The notes: generated by a model from the letters alone, not told the origin. 64,000 nucleotides of DNA from Fibrobacter sp. (GCA_024399065.1 JAKSIB010000001.1:186001-250000); one strand, 5' to 3'. Counted from the stretch's first letter, positions 41,738 through 51,126 are shown. Numbers and translations are program-made.

Positions 41738-43987
41738 ATGCGTTCTAATTTTATTAAAACCGCAGTTCTCGGACTCTCCGTCGCTAGCACTTCCTTGTTT
41801 GCTGATGCAACTTATTCTCCCCATAAGTATCAGCAGAACGACTGGTTTGCAGAATTTGGTGGCAACACCGCTATGTACGTCAACCCGGCAGGCATCGCTG
41901 AAACCGAACAGCTCGAAGTCAGCGCTGCATTCTTCAGCTCCATTAGTGGTGAAGCTAGCCAGGAATATGTCAGTGTAACTTATCCTTGGGATTACAAGCA
42001 CACTTTGGGCGTGTCTCTTTTCGAAAACGGTGCATCCATCGAAGGTGGCAAGTCCTACGGCGAATACTCTATCTTGGTTGGCTATGCTTACAACATGATG
42101 CAGTTCGTCTCCCTTGGTGTTGACCTCTCTATCCTTTACATCAACCAGTTCGATGAAACCACTCAGCTGACCTTCGGTGCAGACCTCGGTGTTACCGTCA
42201 ATGCACTCTCTTCTTCCAAGTACGGCTACCTCTTGATCGGCCTTGCTTTGCAGAACGTTGCTCAGCCGGGTATCAGCACTGCTGATGTTGATGGCTTTAC
42301 TTTTGTTGTTCCGGGTTTCTTCGGTAGTGGTAGCAGCGATGCTTACAACATCCCGAGTAACCTCAACGTCTCCTTCTTCTACCGCGGCCTCAACCGTACT
42401 CTCGAAGCCAAGGCAGAAATCTCCCTCATCGACATCTTCCATGCTGATGAAGAAGGTGGTAGCGGCGTTAATCCGGAATTCAGCCTTACCTTGACCTACT
42501 TCCTCTCCCCGCACCTTGGTGTCCGTCTCCGCTTCACAAAGGAAGGCTACCCGGTTGCTGGTGCTACTGTGAACGTCAAGGATGTTAGCATCTTCCGTTA
42601 CCTCGCTCTCGATCTCGAAATGTCTCACGATGACCTCTATGCTAAGAAGAATCGTGGCTTCATCTGGGCTGTGAAGATTACTTCCCGCTTCGGTGACACT
42701 CGTGAAGAAAAGATCGGTGAAGAACGTTATCGTCGCTTGAAGATCGAACCTGAAAACGACTACCGTGCTGCAATGCGTCTCTACTTGAACCGTCAGTTCC
42801 TCGAAGCAGCTTATGCTTTCGGTAAGGTTCAGACCAAGTACCCCGCATTCCACCTTGTTGACCAGGCTGCTTTCTATAAGGCAAAGTCCTTCGAAAACCT
42901 CCGTATGCACAAGGCTGCAAAGTCTGTCTACGAAGACGCTATCAAGCGCTATCCGCAGAGTGACCAGCGTGCTAAGTACCACTTCCAGTTGATGAACATC
43001 GACTACAAGGAAGGCAAGTACACTGAAGCTATGTCCAAGTACCAGAACATTGCTCAGAAGTTCGGTGAAAGCGACGTTAAGGCTGACGCTGACTACGTTG
43101 CTGGTCAGATCAAGTTTGAACAGGGCCTCTACCAGGAAGCAGTTGACCTGCTCGCAGCAATCCTTCCGGGTAACGCAAACTACTTCTATGCTCGCTATAC
43201 CATGGGCATCGCTTATAGCCGCCTTGGTAAGTGGGACGAAGCTGAAAACAGCTTCCGCGACATTACCGAACAGCCGGTTTCCAACCAGTCTGAACGTGAC
43301 TTGCAGGATGCCGCTAAGGTCAAGCTCGGTCATATCTTCTTCTCTGGTGAAAAGGCTGACATCAGTGCTGCAGCTCAGATGTACGCACAGGTTCAGGCTG
43401 GCTCTCCGGTCTACGATGAAGCTATGCTCGGTATTGCATGGTCCTTCCTCAAGGTTAACAAGCCGGACGATGCTATGAAGCCGGCTCAGTGGATCATCAA
43501 GAACCTTCCGGAATCCTTCCTGGTTTCTGAAGCTTACTTGGTGGTTGGTTACTGCCACTTCATGAAGAAGGATTACAACGGTGCTGTCAAGGCTCTTGAA
43601 CAGGCTGAAAAGCGCACCGAACAGCCGGTTGTCTCTGTTGCTGCTCGTGACAGTGCTCGCCAGGCATACGACTCCATGCAGGATGAATTTGATTCTGTCC
43701 AGACTAAGGCTTTGGATCTCGCTCGTCAGCTCCCCACTCCGCGTGTGCAGAGCAAGCGTGAAGCTTTGAAGCCGTCCTTTGATAAGGCTAACGCCGCTAT
43801 CGAAAGTTACGCTGCCTTCAACCTCAAGGCAATTCAGAGTGACCGCTTTGAATCCAACCGTAAGCGTATCCTTGATGACGCAGGCTTTACCTTGGCAACC
43901 GTTAAGACCAAGATGGGTCAGGGCGCTGGTAGTTCTCAGGCTGCTGAAGAACTCGACGCTTTGGATGACGACTTAGATCTGGAATAA
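41738..43987 (+). CDS. Outer-membrane barrel fused to TPR domain
   Basis: 749 residues from ATG at 41738 with AAAGGAG upstream. After a signal peptide (KTAVLGLSVASTSLFA), residues 25-330 look like a PorV/UPF0164-type barrel: WFAEFGGNTAMYVNPAGIAETE, LEVSAAFFSSISGEASQ, LGVSLFENGASIEGG, VSLGVDLSILYINQFDE. Residues 345-700 are tetratricopeptide repeats of the BamD/YbgF kind (YLNRQFLEAAYAFGKVQTKYP, YKAKSFENLRMHKAAKSVYEDAIKRYP, QSDQRAKYHFQLMNIDYKEGKYTEAMSKYQNIAQKF). A last acidic tail follows. The barrel would lie in the outer membrane and the TPR part in the periplasm, a fusion that suggests a fixed assembly platform. Its partners are probably the following TPR and Tol/Agl-like proteins. Confidence 0.83.
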   Translation: MRSNFIKTAVLGLSVASTSLFADATYSPHKYQQNDWFAEFGGNTAMYVNPAGIAETEQLEVSAAFFSSISGEASQEYVSVTYPWDYKHTLGVSLFENGASIEGGKSYGEYSILVGYAYNMMQFVSLGVDLSILYINQFDETTQLTFGADLGVTVNALSSSKYGYLLIGLALQNVAQPGISTADVDGFTFVVPGFFGSGSSDAYNIPSNLNVSFFYRGLNRTLEAKAEISLIDIFHADEEGGSGVNPEFSLTLTYFLSPHLGVRLRFTKEGYPVAGATVNVKDVSIFRYLALDLEMSHDDLYAKKNRGFIWAVKITSRFGDTREEKIGEERYRRLKIEPENDYRAAMRLYLNRQFLEAAYAFGKVQTKYPAFHLVDQAAFYKAKSFENLRMHKAAKSVYEDAIKRYPQSDQRAKYHFQLMNIDYKEGKYTEAMSKYQNIAQKFGESDVKADADYVAGQIKFEQGLYQEAVDLLAAILPGNANYFYARYTMGIAYSRLGKWDEAENSFRDITEQPVSNQSERDLQDAAKVKLGHIFFSGEKADISAAAQMYAQVQAGSPVYDEAMLGIAWSFLKVNKPDDAMKPAQWIIKNLPESFLVSEAYLVVGYCHFMKKDYNGAVKALEQAEKRTEQPVVSVAARDSARQAYDSMQDEFDSVQTKALDLARQLPTPRVQSKREALKPSFDKANAAIESYAAFNLKAIQSDRFESNRKRILDDAGFTLATVKTKMGQGAGSSQAAEELDALDDDLDLE

Positions 43988-44001
43988 TAAAAGAATGAAG
44001 C

Positions 44002-44046
44002 TTAGACCTGGAGAACTTAGTTCTCTAGGTCTTCCCCTTTTTTTAA
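44002..44046 (+). terminator. Hairpin and terminator after barrel-TPR gene
   Basis: AGACCTGGAGAAC and GTTCTCTAGGTCT form a long stem around TTA. The T run follows after CCCC, so termination may be partial. Confidence 0.6.
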
Positions 44047-44068
44047 ATTATTAGGTGGAAAGAGAAAG

Positions 44069-47000
44069 ATGAAAAAATTAATGCTTGTTGGTGCAATCGT
44101 TTGCTCGCTGATTGGTAATTCCTTTGCAGCGTCCGACCCTTGTAAAGACAAAGTAGCCGAAGCCAAGAAGTTGGCTGCAAAATGTAAGGCTATGCCTAAG
44201 GGCCCCGAAAAGACCCAGTGTGCTGGCTCCTATAAAGTTTTGAAGAACCAGGCCGAACAGGCTTGCCGTTCTGGTGGTCTTGACGAAGATGGTATGCGTC
44301 AGGCTATCGCCCAGTGGGAAAAGCAGGTGAACAACTGTAAGGGTAAGCAGAACGCACGTTGCGCTTCCGCTCTCCAGCAGCTCGGTCACTATCAGTTCCA
44401 GTTGGAAGAAAAGCAGTTCTTGGACAAGAACGCTCAGTACGAAGAAGACGTAGCATGGTGCGCAGACCGTGATAACAAGCCGGCAAAGTGCGCTAACATT
44501 GACCAGCTCCCGAAGGCTGACCATAAGAAGTCTCTCGGCTACTTCCTCGAATACATCGATAAGTATCCGAAGGAATCCAAGACTCCGACCGTTATTTACC
44601 AGGCTGCTGCTGTGCAGGAAGCTTCCGGTGAAGACGAAAAGGCATTCAAGCTTCGTGATCGCCTCGTCAAGAACTTCCCGGACAACGGCCTTGTCCCGAA
44701 GGCTTGGCTCCGTATTGCTGAATACCACTTCATGAACCGTAAGTTCCGCGATGCTATCGCCGCCTATAAGAAGGTGACTGGCTTCGAAAGCTTGACCGGT
44801 AAGGAAGCTGCCTTGGCAATGTACCACTTGGCAGAATCCTACTATAACATTGCAGAATACGAAACCGCTGCAATTAAGTACTACGAATATATCATTGGTG
44901 CAGACAAGGGTAAATACCCTGCTGACTTGCGCGCAGAAGCTATGGACTTCATGGCTGCATCCTTCTCTGACTTGGAAGGTGGTGGTGTCCAGGAAGCTGA
45001 AGCATTCTTGAAGGATAAGAAGGTTCCGTTCAAGGATTCCGTCTACTACCGTATCGGTATGAAGAACAAGGACCATGACCGTAACGAAGAAGCTGTCCAG
45101 TCCTTCAAGCGTTTGATGAATATCAACCCGGACTACATCGATGCTCCGTTGGCTGATATCGCTATGATCGAAATTTTGATCGTCCAGCAGAAGTTCGAAG
45201 ATGCTCAGGCTCATCGTTACACTGTTGTGAAGCGTTATGACCGTAACTCTTCCTGGTACAAGAAGAACCAGAAGTATCCGGAATCTGTGAAGAATGCTGA
45301 AACTGCTATCCGTGGCGCTATGCTCGACATCCCGCAGTACCACCACGCACGCGCTGCTAAGCTCACCAAGGAAGGTGACTTGGAAGCCGGTAAGAAGCAG
45401 TATGCAGAAGCTATCAAGGCTTACGAAAAGTTCTTGGAACGTTACAAGAAGGAACCGACCTGGGACGAATACAAGGTTCACATCAACCTCGCTCTCGTCT
45501 ATCAGGAAATGGGCCAGTATGCTAACGCTGCAAAGATGTTCAACTGGATCGTCGACACCGATACTACCCGTTACGGCCGTCGTCCCATGGGTTCTGATGC
45601 TCTCCTGAAGAAGGAAGAAGCTGCTTATAACGCTGTGCTTGCTATGGACCAGTCTCGCGAAAACGCAAAGAAGAACAAGGCTGGCGACGACAATGTTAAG
45701 GCTTACTCTCTCCCGGAAACCAAGGCCTACTTCGAACAGGTTAAGAAGTACATGGCTAAGTACGGTCAGAACAAGGAAGCTGCAGAACTTGCATACAACG
45801 CTGCTATCGTTCACTACGATGCAAAGCAGTTCAAGGTTGCTGTTGGCGTGCTCCGCGACTTGAAGCAGAAGTTCCCCAACCATCAGTACATCTTGCTCAT
45901 CAGCCGTATGCTCGCTCAGTCCCTCTTGGAATCTAGCCAGCTCGACGAAGCTCTTACTGAATTTAGATGGCTCTACAAGCAGTATCATGATGTCAAGGCT
46001 ACCAGAAACGACTCCATGGCTGCTGAAATCGAAAAGGCTATTGCTTACGTTCTCTTCCAGCAGGCTGAACAGTCTGTTAAGAACGGCCAGAACGAAAAGG
46101 GTGCTGGCGCTTACTTGGAACTCGTGAAGCTCTACCCGAAGATCGACATTGCTGACAAGGCTGTGTTCGAAGCTGCAGTTGCTTATGAAAATGCAAAGCA
46201 GTTCGTGAAGGCTGCTGAAACCTTCATGATGTTGCCGAAGCAGTACGCTGCATCTCCGCTCACCATCAAGGGTATCCTCCGTGCTGCATCCGACTACAAG
46301 AAGGAAGCAGAAGCTAACAAGAATAATAAGAAGGTGTTCGAACAGCGTAACCGCGAAGCCGCACAGACCTTCTTGTTCATCACCAACAACTTCCCGCAGG
46401 ACTCCATGGCCTTCCAGGCTATCGGTTTCGCTGCTCAGGTCTACGACTCCATCCCGGATAAGAAGACCGCTGCAACCACTTACGAAATCGCTTACAAGCG
46501 TTACCCGAAGAACGAAAAGACTCCGTCCTTCCTCTATAGCGCATGCTTGAGCTATGACGAAGCTAAGATGGTTGACGAAGCTATCCGTTGTAACAAGGAC
46601 CTCGTTCGTGACTATCCGAAGAGCACCTACGCTCTCGACGCTGCATTCTCCATCCCGATGGCTTATGCAAACGGCAAGAAGTGGGACCTCGCTGCTAAGG
46701 AATACCACAACTTCATCAAGAGCTACAACGAAGACAAGGAAAAGCTGATCGCTGCCTACATCGGTGCTGCTCGTGCTTACATGGAACTTAAGGACGAAGA
46801 CAAGGCTATCGCCGATTACGACGCAACCTTGAAGAACTACGATAAGTTCGGTCTTCAGATCAAGAATGCAGACCCGGCTGTCCCGGCAGAAGCTGCTTAC
46901 TACCTCGGTGAACGTGAATACAATAAGATGGCACCGATCGTGATCAAGGGTAAGGACAAGGATAAGGCTAAGATCATCAAGCAGTTGGTCGAAATCCTCC

Positions 47001-47881
47001 AGAAGGCTATGGGTCATTACTCCAAGTCTGCTACCTACGCATCTGAAAAGTGGACCTTCCGCGCTACCAACCGTATGGGTATGTTGTTCGTTACCATGGC
47101 TGCTAAGATCCGTGAACAGGAACTTAACGGTAAGAAGGAAGACGAACGCTTCGCAGAACGTATCGGTATCGTCCAGCAGCTCCCGAGCTACTACGAACAG
47201 GCTCGTCCGATCTTCCAGAAGAACATCGACCTTGCTCGTGACCAGGGCTTCTACAATAAGGACGTGGTCGAAGCTGAAGAAGGCTATATCGAAATGTACT
47301 ACCAGGGTTGTGCAGTGTTCGTCGAAGTTGCTGACGCATTCGCTAACTCTCCGCTTCCGGACTCCGCTGCCATCGTAAAGGAATACGTCGAATACGAAGG
47401 CGCTGTTAAGGAAGACGCTATCGAAATGGCTCACGAAGACCTCGAAGCTTATCGTGAAGAATTGAACACTCGTTCTGAAGGTGCTAAGGAACTGGCTAAG
47501 CCGCAGTGCGCAACCGGTATCAAGGCATCCGCTCACTACGGTATCGATAACCAGTGGACTGCAAAGCTCTTCGAATTGCTCAAGACTCTCGACGAAAACG
47601 ACGAAACCTTGAACACCAAGATCGAAAAGTTTGACCCGTCTACCTTGTTCTCCGACCCGGCATACTTCAAGACCAAGGCTCGTATCGAACAGATCTCCAA
47701 GTCTGAAGTCATGACTCCGGAAGAACAGATCGCTACCTACCGCGATATCATTAAGGAAGGCAAGGCTGAAAACGAAAAGTTGAAGGCTGAACTCGCTGAC
47801 CTTAAGAAGCAGATGGCTCCGGCTGACGCTGGTGTCGGCGCTGGCATGGGTGCTGCAGACGACGCAGCAGGCATGAACTAG
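44069..47881 (+). CDS. Very large periplasmic TPR protein
   Basis: 1,270 residues with a signal peptide (KKLMLVGAIVCSLIGNSFA). GTGGAAAGAG lies before the ATG. The N-terminal 100 residues carry several Cys (DPCKDKV, AKCKAM, QCAGSY, QACRSGG, NNCKGKQNARC). From about 150 to 1,000 the protein is a chain of TPR repeats (YFLEYIDKYPKESKTPTVIY, AWLRIAEYHFMNRKFRDAIAAYKKVTG, YNIAEYETAAIKYYEYII, YEKFLERYKKEPTWDEYKVHINLALVYQEM, YEIAYKRYPKNEKTPSFLY). A coiled-coil end (KAENEKLKAELADLKKQMAP) and a Gly/Ala/Met tail finish it. Strong codon bias suggests high expression. Its place just before TolQ/TolR-like genes recalls the large TPR proteins of the Myxococcus gliding machine, but direct homology is not established. 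Confidence 0.85.
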   Translation: MKKLMLVGAIVCSLIGNSFAASDPCKDKVAEAKKLAAKCKAMPKGPEKTQCAGSYKVLKNQAEQACRSGGLDEDGMRQAIAQWEKQVNNCKGKQNARCASALQQLGHYQFQLEEKQFLDKNAQYEEDVAWCADRDNKPAKCANIDQLPKADHKKSLGYFLEYIDKYPKESKTPTVIYQAAAVQEASGEDEKAFKLRDRLVKNFPDNGLVPKAWLRIAEYHFMNRKFRDAIAAYKKVTGFESLTGKEAALAMYHLAESYYNIAEYETAAIKYYEYIIGADKGKYPADLRAEAMDFMAASFSDLEGGGVQEAEAFLKDKKVPFKDSVYYRIGMKNKDHDRNEEAVQSFKRLMNINPDYIDAPLADIAMIEILIVQQKFEDAQAHRYTVVKRYDRNSSWYKKNQKYPESVKNAETAIRGAMLDIPQYHHARAAKLTKEGDLEAGKKQYAEAIKAYEKFLERYKKEPTWDEYKVHINLALVYQEMGQYANAAKMFNWIVDTDTTRYGRRPMGSDALLKKEEAAYNAVLAMDQSRENAKKNKAGDDNVKAYSLPETKAYFEQVKKYMAKYGQNKEAAELAYNAAIVHYDAKQFKVAVGVLRDLKQKFPNHQYILLISRMLAQSLLESSQLDEALTEFRWLYKQYHDVKATRNDSMAAEIEKAIAYVLFQQAEQSVKNGQNEKGAGAYLELVKLYPKIDIADKAVFEAAVAYENAKQFVKAAETFMMLPKQYAASPLTIKGILRAASDYKKEAEANKNNKKVFEQRNREAAQTFLFITNNFPQDSMAFQAIGFAAQVYDSIPDKKTAATTYEIAYKRYPKNEKTPSFLYSACLSYDEAKMVDEAIRCNKDLVRDYPKSTYALDAAFSIPMAYANGKKWDLAAKEYHNFIKSYNEDKEKLIAAYIGAARAYMELKDEDKAIADYDATLKNYDKFGLQIKNADPAVPAEAAYYLGEREYNKMAPIVIKGKDKDKAKIIKQLVEILQKAMGHYSKSATYASEKWTFRATNRMGMLFVTMAAKIREQELNGKKEDERFAERIGIVQQLPSYYEQARPIFQKNIDLARDQGFYNKDVVEAEEGYIEMYYQGCAVFVEVADAFANSPLPDSAAIVKEYVEYEGAVKEDAIEMAHEDLEAYREELNTRSEGAKELAKPQCATGIKASAHYGIDNQWTAKLFELLKTLDENDETLNTKIEKFDPSTLFSDPAYFKTKARIEQISKSEVMTPEEQIATYRDIIKEGKAENEKLKAELADLKKQMAPADAGVGAGMGAADDAAGMN

Positions 47882-47896
47882 CGGTAAAAACAAATT

Positions 47897-47933
47897 TACG
47901 GGGGACCTAGTTCATAGGGTTCCCCTATTTATT
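47897..47933 (+). terminator. Weak terminator after large TPR gene
   Basis: GGGGGACCTA and TAGGGTTCCCCT form a stem around GTTCA, followed by only a short T-rich stretch (ATTTATT). Readthrough into the TolQ-like gene is plausible. Confidence 0.6.
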
Positions 47934-47949
47934 CAGGCAAAAAAAGGCA

Positions 47950-47986
47950 CTTGGGATTTTGTAAAACAAGTTTTACATGTCCCGAG
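47950..47986 (+). other. Long inverted repeat before the TolQ-like gene
   Basis: CTTGGGA and TCCCGAG flank inner arms GTAAAAC and GTTTTAC, giving a two-part stem with AA at the tip. No T run follows. It may stabilise or separate the mRNA of the motor genes from the TPR part. Confidence 0.5.
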
Positions 47987-48069
47987 CCCCTAATTTGCCC
48001 AAAAAAAAATAAATATGAACGAAGATTATCAAAAACAACAAAAAAACACTCAATGAAAGGAGTACTCTA

Positions 48070-48690
48070 ATGTCTAAAATGCTTCAATCCTTCAGCCCTG
48101 AATCCGATGGTTGGCAGTTCATGTGGATCATCTTGGTCGTCTTCCTGATCGGCCTTGGCTTCTCCATCGAACGTTTTGTCTACATCATGCTCAAGAGCGG
48201 TAAGGGTCGTGCAAAGTTCCTCGCTGACTTCGGTAAGCTCATCTCTTCTCAGCAGTACGATCAGGCTCTCAACCTGGCTAACTCTGCAAAGCTCCCGGTT
48301 GCTCGCGTTATGGCTGCTATCGTTGCCGCTCGTAACGGTGGTCGCGAAACCATGACTGCTGCTTGCGATGCAGTTTTCCTTACTGAAGCTCCCCGTCTGA
48401 CTCGCTACATTTCCATCATTCAGGTTATGGCATCCATCTCTACCTTGCTCGGCCTTATGGGTACCATTTACGGTCTGATCTTCACCTTCGACGCTGTTGC
48501 TAACAAGCCGGCTTCCGAACGTGCTAAGGCTCTTTCTGACGGTATTGCTATCGCTATGGGTACCACCCTCCTCGGCCTTCTCTCTGCAGTGCCTCTTCTG
48601 GTCATCGTTGGCCTCCTCAACATGAACTCTGAACGCCTCATCCAGGAAATGGAAGAAAAGGGCCTCAAGATCATCAACTCCTTGGCATAA
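48070..48690 (+). CDS. TolQ/ExbB/AglR-type proton channel protein
   Basis: 206 residues with AAAGGAG before the ATG. Three hydrophobic helices fit the MotA/TolQ/ExbB family: FMWIILVVFLIGLGFSIERF near the N-terminus, and ISIIQVMASISTLLGLMGTIYGLIFTF plus GIAIAMGTTLLGLLSAVPLLVIVGLLN in the C-terminal part. The family signature LLGLMGTIYGLIFTF with the conserved Thr/Gly positions is clear. With the TolR-like subunits it should form a proton-driven rotary complex in the inner membrane that works on a periplasmic partner. It is followed by two TolR-like genes and an AgmX-type protein, as in Tol, Ton or gliding motors. Which of these it powers is not decided by sequence. Confidence 0.9.
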   Translation: MSKMLQSFSPESDGWQFMWIILVVFLIGLGFSIERFVYIMLKSGKGRAKFLADFGKLISSQQYDQALNLANSAKLPVARVMAAIVAARNGGRETMTAACDAVFLTEAPRLTRYISIIQVMASISTLLGLMGTIYGLIFTFDAVANKPASERAKALSDGIAIAMGTTLLGLLSAVPLLVIVGLLNMNSERLIQEMEEKGLKIINSLA

Positions 48691-48728
48691 TTGTTTAGGT
48701 AATTACAATTAACTGGAGTTTATAAAAT

Positions 48729-49625
48729 ATGTCAAGACAACTTAAGAAACCAGCAAAGCCTGAAGAACCGGACCTGTTGCCGGCAATGGGCTTGTTCACA
48801 ATCCTGATTCCTATGCTGTTGTCTATGGCTGCCTTCTCCAAGCTGGCTATCGTTGAAGTCAATCTGCCGGAACGTTCCATGATGCAGATGGACAACGATA
48901 CCCCTCCGGAACCGGACCAGCAGGCTCTGAACCTCTCCCTCGCTATCACCGGTGATTACCTGGTGATCGGTGCTCGTGGTGGTTTCCAGCCCAATGTCTA
49001 CTTCAAGGAAATGTGGACATTCCGTTGCAAGTCCGACGCTAAGTTGGTTACTTACTCTCCGGACGATGTGAAGGCTGCTGTTGATGGCGGTCATGGTCCC
49101 AAGTGCAAAGATGGCTCCGAAATGGATAAAGAAAAGTATCTTTATGAAATCGAAACCATTGAACTTTGGGCAATCAACAAAGAATCTGAAGAAGATCCGG
49201 GTCGCGTTCTTTGGGCAGTCTACACCAATGGTGGTACTGCTGAAGAAGCAATTGCTGACTCTGCATACGTAGATGGCAACAACAACTTCCTCATGGCTCC
49301 TGGTGAAGGCGCTATGGGTCTGAACCCGCCTTCTGCTCTCAAGAAGCCCAGCGCAGGTGCTGACTTGGCTACCCTTACTCCGAACTCTGCTCGTAAGCTG
49401 AAACCGGATGTAGCTGCCAAGAACCTCATTCACCCGCTCTCTGCTTATGACCTGATTGCTAAGGACCTCATCCAGATCCACACTCAGTTCATCGACCTTG
49501 ATGACGTTGATAACATCATCATCGTTGCAAACGACGATACTCAGTTCGACAAGATCATTCAACTTATGGACCGTGCTAAAGAAGCCGGTTTCAGCAAGAT
49601 CAATCTTGCTAAGCTGGGAGGTTAA
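48729..49625 (+). CDS. TolR/ExbD-like protein lacking the proton-carrying Asp
   Basis: 298 residues, much longer than usual TolR (about 140). Single N-terminal helix PAMGLFTILIPMLLSMAAFS, then a large periplasmic part with EVNLPERS and a C-terminal region (IKIDLD-like FIDLDDVDNIIIVANDD, then FDKIIQLMDRAKEAGFSKINLAKL), which matches the ExbD/TolR fold. The Asp that carries protons in the TolR/ExbD helix is missing: the helix has no acidic residue. An insertion of about 120 residues (YFKEMWTFRCKSDAK to NFLMAPGEGAMG) contains two Cys. It probably acts with the following TolR-like protein, which does carry Asp. The stop is 2 bases before that gene. Confidence 0.85.
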   Translation: MSRQLKKPAKPEEPDLLPAMGLFTILIPMLLSMAAFSKLAIVEVNLPERSMMQMDNDTPPEPDQQALNLSLAITGDYLVIGARGGFQPNVYFKEMWTFRCKSDAKLVTYSPDDVKAAVDGGHGPKCKDGSEMDKEKYLYEIETIELWAINKESEEDPGRVLWAVYTNGGTAEEAIADSAYVDGNNNFLMAPGEGAMGLNPPSALKKPSAGADLATLTPNSARKLKPDVAAKNLIHPLSAYDLIAKDLIQIHTQFIDLDDVDNIIIVANDDTQFDKIIQLMDRAKEAGFSKINLAKLGG

Positions 49626-49627
49626 TC

Positions 49628-50122
49628 ATGGCTAGAAGAAGTCGTAAATACGGTGAAGACGTCCCGTTCTCGATTACGTCCATGATGGACATGATGACCA
49701 TTATTCTGGTGTTCATGATTAAGAACATGGACGCAGAAGGTCAGCTCTTGACTCAGGCTGAAAACTTGATTCTGCCGGTTTCCACCTCTCGTGTGCAGCC
49801 GAAGGAAGTTTCCCTGGTGGTTATCGTTGATAACAATTACGTGCTCGTTGATAATGCTAAGGTTGTCCCGACCGAAGATGTCCTGAAGCAGGAAGATCTC
49901 CTTGTGACCAAGGTTGACTCTGTGCTGAAGGAACGTCGCGCAGTGGAACAGGAACATGCCCTTAAGGCAGGTCTCCCCGCTGACGAAGCCGGCCACATCG
50001 TTGTGCAGATCGACAAGAACATCCCTTACGATGCAATGTATAAGGTAATGGCTACTTGTGGCTTTGCCGGTTACACCAATATTGCATTCGCCGTGATGGA
50101 AAAGAACGGCGGGGAGGACTAA
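49628..50122 (+). CDS. TolR/ExbD-like protein with catalytic Asp
   Basis: 164 residues. The N-terminal helix FSITSMMDMMTIILVFMIKNM holds Asp 21, the conserved proton-relay residue of TolR, ExbD and AglQ/AglS. The periplasmic part (VSLVVIVDNNYVLVDNAKVVP, HIVVQIDKNIPYDAMYKVMATCGFAGYTNIAFAVME) fits the ExbD domain. The gene is tightly packed (2 bases after the preceding, 3 bases before the next). With the preceding Asp-less partner it could form a heterodimeric stator arm in the TolQ-like channel. Role in a proton-driven envelope motor follows from the family. Confidence 0.9.
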   Translation: MARRSRKYGEDVPFSITSMMDMMTIILVFMIKNMDAEGQLLTQAENLILPVSTSRVQPKEVSLVVIVDNNYVLVDNAKVVPTEDVLKQEDLLVTKVDSVLKERRAVEQEHALKAGLPADEAGHIVVQIDKNIPYDAMYKVMATCGFAGYTNIAFAVMEKNGGED

Positions 50123-50125
50123 TAT

Positions 50126-51070
50126 ATGGCAAAGACTAAAAAGCAAGCTCCTGTCGTAGACCCGTTAGTAGCATCTCTCATGCCGGAATCCGACAAGAAG
50201 ATGGGTGCTATCGCCGGTATCTCTCTCGTAGTAGCTTTGGCAATCTGCCTTTGGGCTTCCATGTACGAACAGGTTGTGGACGAAGTCGTGTTCGATGACT
50301 CTGCAGCTGCTGATCTGACTACTTCTATGTCCATCGAAGAAAAGAAGGAAGAGAAGAAGGAAGAAAAGAAGAAGGAAGAACCCAAGAAGCCTCGTAAGAA
50401 GGCTGGTGGTGGTGGCAAGCCGCGTGGTAAGGGTCAGCCCAACGCTCCCCAGACTCGTGGTGTGCTTAAGCTCCTCACAGCTCAGACCAAGAACGCAAGT
50501 GCCGGTGCATATGACCTCATGAAGAACCAGAAGTTCTCTAAGGACATCGACAAGGTGCTTAAGGACGTGGCTGGCCTCCAGACTACAGGTAAGACTGTTC
50601 TCGGTGGTCGTCGCGGTAAGGCTGATGGTGGCTTTAACGAAGGTTACGCTGAAGGCGGTTCCGGTGGTATCGGTGACGGTCTGGCTGGCCTCCTTGGCGG
50701 TGGTGGCGGTGGTATCGCTACTAAGGCTAAGGGCTCCATCAAGACCCCGTCTGAACGTGATATCGATATGGGCGCTGGTGGTGGTTCCCGTTCTGCTGCA
50801 GACATCATGAAGGTTGTCCGTCAGCGTACTCCGGGTCTCCGTCACATCTATAACAAGTTCCTGAAGAAGAAGCCGGGCTTCCAGGGTAAGGTTACCTTGA
50901 AGTTCACAATCGCTCCGGGTGGCGAAGTTATCAGCATCTCCATTGCTTCCTCTACCACTGGTTTCGGCGAATTTGATGGTGAAATCAAGACCGCTGTTAG
51001 CCGCTGGAAGTTCAGCAAGGTTAAGTCCGGTAACACAACTGTGACGATTCCGTTCACCTTCTCTGAATAA
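50126..51070 (+). CDS. TonB/AgmX-like protein (AgmX/PglI C-terminal domain)
   Basis: 314 residues. Cytoplasmic N-terminus, one membrane helix (about 27-46, GAIAGISLVVALAICLWASM), then a Lys/Glu-rich stretch (EEKKEEKKEEKKKEEPKKPRK), a Gly-rich segment (about 175-215) and a C-terminal domain of about 95 residues: IMKVVRQRTPGLRHIYNKFL, GKVTLKFTIAPGGEVISISIA, TAVSRWKFSKVKSGNTTVTI, PFTFSE. This is the TonB-like end found in Myxococcus AgmX and PglI proteins. It should transmit force from the TolQ/TolR-like motor to outer-membrane partners. Last gene of the compact motor set, closed by a terminator. Confidence 0.9.
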   Translation: MAKTKKQAPVVDPLVASLMPESDKKMGAIAGISLVVALAICLWASMYEQVVDEVVFDDSAAADLTTSMSIEEKKEEKKEEKKKEEPKKPRKKAGGGGKPRGKGQPNAPQTRGVLKLLTAQTKNASAGAYDLMKNQKFSKDIDKVLKDVAGLQTTGKTVLGGRRGKADGGFNEGYAEGGSGGIGDGLAGLLGGGGGGIATKAKGSIKTPSERDIDMGAGGGSRSAADIMKVVRQRTPGLRHIYNKFLKKKPGFQGKVTLKFTIAPGGEVISISIASSTTGFGEFDGEIKTAVSRWKFSKVKSGNTTVTIPFTFSE

Positions 51071-51086
51071 TTCTTTATTCGTGAAG

Positions 51087-51126
51087 CGAAAAAGAGCTAG
51101 ACTGCAAAGTCTGGCTCTTTTTTTGT
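51087..51126 (+). terminator. Terminator of the motor genes
   Basis: AAAGAGCTAGACT pairs with AGTCTGGCTCTTT around GCAA, with T run at the end. Confidence 0.85.

Noticed and set aside
44078-47893. Open frame of 1,271 codons on the minus strand opposite the large TPR gene
   Set aside because: It mirrors the TPR gene exactly. The strong preference for GAA, AAG and GCT codons leaves few stops on the opposite strand. The translation has no recognisable domain and no ribosome-binding site.
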